Shown piece after piece: positions 55,283-64,000 of a stretch of DNA of 64,000 nt. The position numbers and the translations under genes are program-made. The notes beneath the pieces were generated by a model. The model searched no databases, had not been told where the DNA came from, and saw only the letters and a program-made list of their open reading frames with translations. This DNA is from Epiperipatus broadwayi (Eukaryota > Onychophora > Udeonychophora > Euonychophora > Peripatidae): the NCBI GenBank assembly GCA_028023455.1, contig JAQFVV010012394.1:25619053-25683052 (forward strand), given 5' to 3'. Positions within the stretch are counted from its first letter, which is position 1, and each line of letters opens with the position of its first letter.

Positions 55283-56478
55283 AACTTTTCTGGCAATCAT
55301 TAAAAAAACTGAAAGCTTATATTTGAGGCAAGAAAAATCAGCATACGACTGATAAAAATTGCATTCAAATTACAACATAGTAAAATTATAAAGGTTTTAT
55401 GTTTATCCACAATATTTCCAAGAAATCGTACATCATCACAAAGATATATACTTGGAGGCTAATAAATATCCATTTCAGAGACTTGGGAATTTAGACTAAA
55501 ATTAAAGAAAATAATAATGTAAGACGATATACTTTGTAAAATGATATTATATCCATTATCATCTTTACCATATATCAATAAAATTTAATAATGTAAAAAT
55601 GGGATTTAAATTGAAGATATAATCATGCGATATAGAAAACTAAATTATTGGAAAAAAGGTTAAAATTAAAACTTTTGCAAAATACTGTAGAGGAAACATA
55701 CTGAGTAAGAAATCTAAAATTAGAAGAAATAACTCAGTTTAATCCTAGAATTGATATTCTAGTTTATTGAAATAGTTTCAAAAACTCCACCAGTTGCATG
55801 CAATTTTGTAACATAAATGCTTCATGCAATAAAATGAGCGTTCATTAGAAAAGTATTATTTTATTGTGCAATTACAATTCCACGTGGGCATTTAAACAAA
55901 ATAAAACAAAAATAATTGGTAATCTGCATTATTGTCACCATCATTATTAGTAGGTTCAGATCTTCCTAATGCTCCTAAAATATATTAGGAGCCTTTCCCT
56001 AAGTCGTTGACTGTTTAAAATTTTTATATAAAATGAATAATTTGGTAGTTGAAATATTTAACATTTAGAAGAAAATTACTATCGACTAACATCTTGTTCA
56101 AGTTACAACCTATCTCAAGTTTACCAGTGCTAGAACATATGTGTGAAAACTTTATGCAACAAAGCAACACATACAAGGCAATACTGTACAAAATGTTCAT
56201 AGGCCTGGTAATTGAGTTCAGTTTTAGAAAAATAACAATCATTTGATTTTTATTATTCTAAAAATTACTTACAAAAAATATTATATTTATAAAAAAAAGG
56301 AGGAAACAAACCTGCAGGGACAAAATTATTTATGTTTAGTCTATCTACTATGCTCCAAAAAAAGTGACAATGTGTTTTAATAATAAACGGTATTAAATCG
56401 CAATAAAAGACTTTACTATGTTTTGAATTTGTATCTATTTTTATATTTAAATATCCATCATATTAAAAAAAACTTCAG

Positions 56479-57638
56479 CATTCTCAAATTAAGGCAAAAC
56501 TCCCCATATAGTAGTGCCACCCTGTGCCAAACAGAGTAATCAATGGATGCCAGAAGGCTTGTGCATAAAATCCCTATCTAGTGCCTACTCATCCAATATC
56601 CCCAGACTAGTTTCTGGCTTGTGGCCATCATCAGTGAGGAGCCTTGGATCTGAGAGCACTGCACCTAGATCTTAGGATCTAATGCAACCCTCCAGCAGCC
56701 ACCTTTTAACTCTACTTTACTACAAAACTATGAGAATGAAATTGAAAACATTGTTAATATCTTCAATCTAAGCTCAATAGCTTATATAGTCATATGGGTC
56801 TGATGAGGAGCCTTGGATCTGAGAGCCCTGCACCTAGATCTTAGGATCTAATGCAACCCTCCAGCAGCTACCTTTTAACTCTACTTTACTACAAAACTAT
56901 GAGAATGAAATTGAAAACATTGTTAATATCTTCAATCTAAGCTCAATAGCTTATATAGTCATATGGGTCTGATGAGGAGCCTTGGATCTGAGAGCCCTGC
57001 ACCTAGATCTTAGGATCTAATGCAACCCTCCAGCAGCTACCTTTTAACTCTACTTTACTACAAAACTATGAGAATGAAATTGAAAACATTGTTAATATCT
57101 TCAATCTAAGCTCAATAGCTTATATAGTCATATGGGTCTGACCCATATGACTATATAAGCTATTGAGCTTAGATTGAAGATATTAACAATGTTTTCAATT
57201 TCATTCTCATAGTTTTGTAGTAAAGTAGAGTTAAAAGGTAATCATATGGGTCTGACCCATATGACTATATAAGCTATTGAGCTTAGATTGAAGATATTAA
57301 CAATGTTTTCAATTTCATTCTCATAGTTTTGTAGTAAAGTAGAGTTAAAAGGTAGCTGCTGGAGGGTTGCATTAGATCCTAAGATCTAGGTGCAGTGCTC
57401 TCAGATCCAAGGCTCCTCACTGATGATGGCCACAAGCCAGAAACTAGTCTGGGGATATTGGATGAGTAGGCACTAGATAGGGATTTTATGCACAAGCCTT
57501 CTGGCATCCATTGATTATTCTGTTTGGCACAGGGTGGCACTACTGTATGGGGAGTTTTGCCTTTGTTTACAACAAATTATGTGCTAGTATAGAGATGGTG
57601 ATCATGTGATGTTTGATGGTTTAACATTCTCAAATTAA
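56479..57638 (+). repeat. Foldback element with 14-bp perfect target duplication and 169-bp internal repeats
   Basis: Element 56493-57624 between two CATTCTCAAATTAA copies (56479-56492, 57625-57638). Left arm starts ggcaaaactccccatatagt; right arm mirrors it and extends further to gatcatgtgatgtttgatgg, so the left end is truncated. Inside, the unit starting gaggagccttggatctgaga begins at 56636, 56805 and 56974 (period 169). Then two inverted partial units follow, joined at catatgggtctgacccatatg (57130 and 57243). The copies look almost identical. Confidence 0.85.
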
Positions 57639-57949
57639 CTACTAAAATATAATAAATTGTATTATATGACATAAATTAGTGATAGAATACAATATATTGT
57701 AATCGTCCCTTTCAATTGTTCAACATATATGATTCTTTACACTCTACTATTCTAACTCAATAATAGACCATCAAATATAGCAGCATTATAGTATAAGACT
57801 CTATTGGGTTTGAAACTTACGATACAAAAAAAAAACATAAGGTAGACTTTAGGGATGATTACAACATAGAGGCTTTAATTCCACAATGCCATTGCTACTG
57901 TAAAAATTCTGCTACTATCTTATTATAATCATTAAGAGAATGCCCACAA

Positions 57950-60900
57950 TAAACAACGACTAATATAATAGTTCATTTAAATAACTTATTTACTCTTCAA
58001 TCATTTACGAAGCTCAAAATAATGATACTACAACACAAAAACTATATTAAATTAAAACAATGCTATCCTATTGATATCTCAGGGATCATAATTATTCTGT
58101 TTTAAAATATAATATTATAATTATAATTGAGGGATTTTATTGGGATCCAACCATTTAAATAAAATCACACTATTACAAACATTGATTAACCTTCTATTTG
58201 AAAATTAATCTAACTATAATAATGAGACATGAAAATTACCGATCACTATCTACTCATTACCTTCACTTAAATAATTTACTTTCCTAAGATTTATTCTTAT
58301 ACTAATAACAATCACCATAGAATACTTAATTATAATTAAAAGCTTTATTATCCAATTATTATCTACTAAATCTAACTAAATTAAATACATTTCTTAATTA
58401 CTTAGCATTCACTCATTGTAATTAGATTCTTCAGAATTACAAACATTATAATATATTTGATCAGTAACTTGTACTTTGAAATAATATAATGCTTATAAAT
58501 TTATTATATAAAATAAATTTCAAAACCAGAATGTCACTCTTAAAACATACTATTAAATTTCTATTATATACGCCCCATTTTGTAATACTTAATAGTACTT
58601 TTCAAATACATCTTCAAAATTCTTTTATATTTAATAAAAATATAAAGTACTGTAAATTTCCTTTAATATAATTATAATTTTAAAGTAATTAATGATTAAT
58701 GTAGCAATTATAAATACTTTAATACAACTCTTTAGATAAAACATGTTATAAATACATGCTATGTATAATTCTATGTGGATTATGTGCTTTACGGATATGA
58801 CCTTTGATGGAAATGACTCTCAAATACAATGAAATTACTAATACAAACTAAATTAAAACTCATTTATTTTACAATAATAATAATTAATAACAAGCAGCTA
58901 TATTACATAATTAATTAACAAAATAATTATTTAAATATTCATAAATTTACAATCAATTTATTTACATTAATAACAGATAAAATAATAATCATTCTATTCT
59001 TTACCATATATTTAATATTTAGTTCATCAAAACAATAAGTTCATCAGTCTTACCATCATGTATGCTTTCTTAATAGTATCAAAGTTTTACCGTCCATGAA
59101 TTAGTTATCTTGTGGTTATCTTCTTAACCATCTTTTCATAGTTACTTTCTATTTTATAATTTCAAATATTTCAATAGTTATAATATTTTAATTAGAATCA
59201 TCCAAAATCTGTATGAAAATATGGCACTACCATTTTATTGACAAACTTAGTGCTGTTGTGGTAATATTAAAAAAAAAAACCAATGTAAATCCCCCCCTTT
59301 TTTTTTTAAACTGAATAATCAAATCATGGATTCTTTTTCATACACTATCATTCTTATTATGTATTCTTCTTTATCATTTACATTTTCTGGCTTATTTCTA
59401 TCTCAGTATCATAATTTATATAACAATTTATTCACATTTTAATTGAACACAAAGTATTTGTTTTGTATATGGTCATACAATTTTAATGCTAATCTGACAA
59501 AACTTAGGAAGAGACAAAATATATATATAAAATTCTTAAAATATCTAATGAATTTTCTATGCTTACTATCTTCTTATATCACAGACAACTTCACAGATAA
59601 GAAACTGATTCTATTTAAAATACTATAGCAGAATATATGAATGGAGGTCTCCTTTAATTATGAGGCATCAAATTTTGGCAATTGGTCAGTTTTCCTAATG
59701 ATCTTTCCCCAATTTCTCCTGGCTTATATATCAAGCTCTTACAGTATATACAACACTCATGTTTCTGTGGAAAATCCTCTAATCTCCTTCTAATAAAACA
59801 TATGGGTATCACATGGATTGAGTTCTTCAGGATGGTATTTTATATCCTCTCCTGGAATTTCAATTTATCTTTCCATACTATATCTCAGCATTTATTACTG
59901 TAAGTTACCTCTAGATCAATAATATAATATAATCTTCCTCTCATATCTTTATATATCCACATTTGAGATCATGTGACAAAACAAATATTTTACCTTTACC
60001 ATTATCAATATGATAATTTTTCTAATATATTAAATGAGATCGTAATTATTTTTCCACATTATCATTCACTCTGTTTCGTACTATTATAGATAACATTATA
60101 TTTATTATTATTTTCATAGAATCCTGTAATTATTTATTCACCATCAGAATTTCAATCCATTCATCACATATATTTTAGTATAATATATTTTAAACTCATT
60201 TACAACATATTTTACCACAAATAACTTATAAAACTTTATAAAATATTATAATCTCCACACACACTCTTATTCTATAACTCACATATACTCTTTTCATTCT
60301 CTAAGCATACACTGCATTTTTTAAAAAAAAATAAAAACTAATCTTAATAGATTAATATCTCTTAATCTTATGTTTCAAGTACTGATAAACTTACTACAGA
60401 ATATGACATTTATAAAAAAAAATATCAATACGAAAATTAAAATTAAAAAGAAATCTTTTTCTTTCTCTCTCTTTTTTTAAAAAAGAACCTGTTTCACCCC
60501 TAGTTTAATATCCCCATATTATCCAAATCAAAGTTCACAATTCCTAGCAAGCTTTGTACTTCTCATCTTCTCTTTTTATTAAACACATATACACTTAAGT
60601 AAAACATTAAAAAATAATCCTAACAACAATTTGATGAAAGTTTCTAAATTTGATACATCCTTAACGACTTTTCCAATCTTGATGGATTTAAAGTTAAATG
60701 CGCATAAATATCCCCTATAGCAATATACCCATGAAGTAGATTAACGAATATTCACAATGAATATTATATTAATTTTCCCATGTTAAAACTTTTAAGATAC
60801 ATTGAGTTAATTTATCAATAAGTTTTCCTTCAAATTATTCATTCATTTCTCTTTATTTAATAATTTCATACGTTTTTAAATACACATCATTAACTTCAGA

Positions 60901-61800
60901 TAACTTTATAACACGATAATATATCATCTCTATTATTAGTATTCACTATTAAAAGTTCAACAGACTCATATAATCCTTCATCCTTTTTAATATTCCTTTC
61001 CTAGGTTAATATAATTCTATTTGCTAATATAAAAGTAATCTTCATTTAGATCAGATTTCATCTTATATTAAAACATGATAATTATTGATTCTTCTTTTTA
61101 ACTGTTCTATCATTTATTCATTATTAAGTATATGCTAAACCATTTTATTCTAATTTTTCCAAATTATTCATAATATACCAATTATTTAATTCAACAAGAA
61201 AATTAGATTCAACCAAATTTATCACTATTCAAAGTCAATATCTTTAAAATTTGATAAACCCATTTTACAACTTTTGGAAATTTATATCACTGTATTTTAT
61301 CTTTGTTCCTCAATTTTAACACAACTAATAAAAGTATTTACGCTGGCATACATAAACAAATATTTCCCTTTAAGTCAATCTAGTTGTCTTATCTTTTTCA
61401 TAATTATTCCAAACAAGAATAATAATTTTAGTTTTTCTTTTAGACTTCCTTTAGATATTTTAGTTTAGGAGTTGATTTTCAGGACTGTAATTAGGTCATA
61501 ATAAAGAAACTGGTTTAAACTCATTCCATGACGTTAATGATTGGAATAAAATATATCCTTAGACAGCTTTTAAATATTACTTTTACAGTTTAAAACTTAA
61601 AATTTTTTTATACTTTTATGAAAAAAATTGAATCAGCTCTCTCTTTATTTTCAATGAATTCAATACTTTGATCATCTGCTCATTTTTCTCTTAAAAACCC
61701 CAGGATAAAGTGACATCAGAAAACTACTCAATAAAATTTCATTGGTCAATATTCCAAATCAACTACTATTACTTTTAAATAAATATTTTTCTGTCTATAT
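57950..61800. other. G-depleted, C/T/A-rich block (possible ancient minus-strand retroelement)
   Basis: On the + strand G is nearly absent over long runs (for example 60181-60300 has essentially none), while C is normal. The skew matches that of the minus-strand gag-like relic at 31536-32950, where the coding strand is A/G-rich. Minus-strand translations give short readable pieces but no domain I can name. Otherwise nothing is seen here. Confidence 0.35.
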
Positions 61801-62495
61801 TTAATATAATTAAAATCAATAATTATTATATAAATGAAACTAATTTAAATCATTTCTTTAAAACTCAAATATTAAATATAATTATATTTTTAATATACGA
61901 TATTATTAATTGAATTTAAATATAAAGTTTAATAATAAATATTTATACTTAAAATATATTATTCTTATGATAATTTTAAAATAATGATTATCTTGTAATT
62001 AATAATTGTTCCTTCTTTTATTTACTAAAATTCAAGAGGCACTGTAATGAAAATAAGTTAAGGCTACATTATTACTATTGCAACTTTTACAGAATCTAAT
62101 AAATCTATATAAGTAACGATGTTTATTTGGATTGAAAACTATTGTATTGACATTATATAGTGGATTGTAATATAATTATAAAGGATAATTATTAAATATC
62201 TCTATAGAATTCCATCTTTAATCTTTATGTATTAAGTTATTCATTCATTTTATAACAAAATTTACAGCATTACTATTATCTAAATTTTAAATTTTGGTGC
62301 TATATACATTTTATATTCTATTTTTACTATGGATAACCAACTAAAAGGTTACAATATACATTAGTGTGTAGAACAGATCAGTATAAGCTTGAAAATATTG
62401 CTATTAACAAAAAAAAAAAAAAAATCTAGGAAAGAGTTAAGAAACTTGAGAATTTAGGAATTCAAAATGAAGTAGAAATAAATTATAATACTTAC

Positions 62496-62778
62496 GTCGT
62501 TGTATATGTAGCCGCTTTATTGTTTACTTGTCTTTTCTTGCTTGGTTCAGTTGAAGTATTGTTTATCTGTTTTTTTTTGTTTAGTACATTTGAATATGCC
62601 TGTCTTTTTTTGTTTTGCACAGATGAAGTATTTTTTTTTGCTCGTTTTGTTCCTTTCTTCCTCCAGAATTTTCTTGACCAGTGATTATTACGGTTAATAA
62701 AATAGTTGGATTTTGTTGGAGCTTCATCTTCTGAATGAGATAATTCAGATGTGTGTTGATTATCTTCATAATCCAAAC
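62496..62778 (-). CDS. Internal exon of the unrecognised minus-strand gene (Lys-rich)
   Basis: Acceptor ttttattttag (ending 62779) and donor GTAAGT (from 62495) frame 283 nt with one open frame: 2 nt + 93 codons + 2 nt. The product starts LDYEDNQHTSELSHSEDEA (acidic), then WSRKFWRKKGTKRAKKN (basic, nuclear-localisation-like). It continues with two or three short repeats of the form N-KKRQ / NKKKQ / SKKRQVNN, and ends AATYTT. Splice sites, phase match to 48302 and non-random composition support a real exon, probably of a nuclear or chromatin/cytoskeleton-binding protein; that function is inference. The exon before it begins outside or was not recognised in 62779-64000. Confidence 0.55.
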
Positions 62779-64000
62779 CTAAAATAAAAACATTATATTT
62801 TTATACAGAATATAATTATTTAAAACGACATTTTGATATACAATGAAAAGTGTGAAAAATTTCTGCTTATTTAAGAATTTTCTAATATGAGGAAATATCG
62901 TAAAATAAGCACTTGGCATCATTCTTAAATTGCATCATTATACTGATAATTTGATACAATTTAACTTTTCTAGATGTACAAATCCATAGATTGCTTTAGA
63001 AAATATATATTTTCATTCCAATGCATATGCTTCCTTTTGTTCTTAGTTTAATATTTATTCTATTTTGTCTATTTAATTTAATTTCAAATATGTATTTAAT
63101 GGAACTAAAGCTTCATGTTTTTAATATTGTTTTTGAATGCAAAAAATACTTCAAAAATATATTTCATGTCGAGGAAATTAGCCAGAAAGGGGTTTTTCTA
63201 GCATGCAACTCTCAAGAGTTGAACAATCAAGTGGGATGAGATTGCACATTCTATAAACCTAAGCAGTGTTTCTATAATGCTGCAATAAAGATTTGACAAA
63301 CCGTTAATCCTACATAAACAATTTACATTCTGGTTATTATTAGATTTTGAATTATCATTGAGCATTTTGCTGACTCGCTTCTACAAAGTGAGAGTGGAAT
63401 GATCACAAATTGTGATGTGTCATTAATACTTTAAAGTTTAAATTTTCTGCTCTATATTTATTTTAAAACATTTTATTTACTCAAAATCAAACTACTGGAC
63501 AGTAAAGAGTACATCAAAAAATATTAAACTATTGACATTTAGCTAAATATGTTGTTTGTTATGCAAATATATCACAAGTTAACATGACCTCCCTTTTAAC
63601 TTCATCGGAGAAAGATACAAAGAGGCTGCAAGTACTTAAATAGATTATTGTAAAACTATCCTTTAATAGTTCAAGGTAATCCCCTAAAACTTTCCATTTT
63701 GCAACACTGATTTTTATTTTTTAAAACATATTAATATGTTACATATATATATTTATTCAGAATATCAACCTAGATAGTGAACGTAAATGCTCAAATATCA
63801 AAATCGAGGTACCATTCCATATCCCTTGATCAAGAAATTCTATTATTGCTTTATTTTTTGATCACACAATAATCAAACACTTTTTTAAAAATCAAAATTT
63901 TAATTTTTTGATTTTTTCACAAAAGATTTAACAAATATCATCTTAGCTGTTTGTCTGTTTCAACCCAATCATGCATGATAAGTAGAAAAAGTCTCTAGAT
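62779..64000. other. Upstream intron of the minus-strand gene
   Basis: AT-rich DNA without a recognisable exon, RNA gene or repeat. An open frame at 63021-63239 (+) is hydrophobic and low in complexity, and has no supporting signals. Confidence 0.4.

Larger units (their letters stand above)
48303..62495 (-). other. Large intron (14.2 kb) of the minus-strand gene
   Basis: Borders GTAAGT (62495 downward) and TTTTCAG (48309-48303). It contains a foldback copy interrupted by a solo LTR (48430-51270), a hammerhead core (52362-52388), decayed foldback relics (52640-53440, 54420-54730), a tRNA-like relic (55213-55282), a foldback with perfect internal repeats (56479-57638) and a G-poor block (57950-61800). 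Additional exons cannot be excluded. Confidence 0.5.

Noticed and set aside
62581-62769. Second minus-strand frame overlapping the Lys-rich exon
   Set aside because: It is an alternative frame of the same exon and does not fit the splice phase of the exon at 48302.
63021-63239. 72-codon + frame near the window end
   Set aside because: Low-complexity hydrophobic sequence without splice sites, a promoter or similarity.
1-64000. CRISPR arrays, rRNA genes, bacterial operons
   Set aside because: No regularly spaced short repeats, rRNA or prokaryotic gene organisation are present; the DNA is eukaryotic.

Overview
The window is animal nuclear DNA, very AT-rich, with short exons scattered in long repeat-filled introns and no sign of bacterial operons. 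One gene is firmly recognised. Ten consecutive exons on the + strand (3423-38232) encode the last 326 residues of a cytosolic-type asparaginyl-tRNA synthetase (AsnRS, NARS1), including class II motifs 1, 2 and 3 and the stop codon. The first ~220 residues (N-terminal extension and anticodon-binding domain) lie upstream of the window. Protein conservation with vertebrate AsnRS, intron style and the transposon mix suggest an invertebrate metazoan. A mollusc, perhaps a cephalopod, is a guess that I cannot prove from this sequence.

Layout: 1-3422 is intron with a Penelope-like element fragment. 3423-21873 holds AsnRS exons A-E, with introns carrying foldback elements, Penelope remnants and tRNA-like relics. 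21874-35777 is a 13.9 kb intron containing an LTR retrotransposon unit (LTR, gag-like ORF, LTR, extra leader copy; 24168-30070) and an older, inverted relative (30497-35025). 35778-38232 holds exons F-J. 38233-48187 lies between two convergent genes; it has a 0.9 kb foldback, a decayed RTE-type LINE and a decayed second copy of the last AsnRS exon. 48188-62778 carries two phase-compatible minus-strand exons of an unrecognised Lys/Ser-rich protein, separated by a 14.2 kb intron. That intron has a foldback split by a solo LTR, a hammerhead-like motif, a foldback with perfect 169-bp repeats, and a 4 kb block strongly depleted of G on the + strand.

The main candidate for something new is a group of long palindromic (foldback) elements. 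Four copies are flanked by 12-15 bp direct repeats, and three of these lack the outer end of one arm only. This is what LINE-driven target-primed reverse transcription of a hairpin RNA would leave, and not what a cut-and-paste DNA transposon leaves. The second is a scattered set of hammerhead-ribozyme-like cores whose stem II covaries between copies, one of them at the expected end of a Penelope-like element and three packed in a small palindrome.

Most other open frames in the window are chance frames in AT-rich DNA or lie inside repeats.
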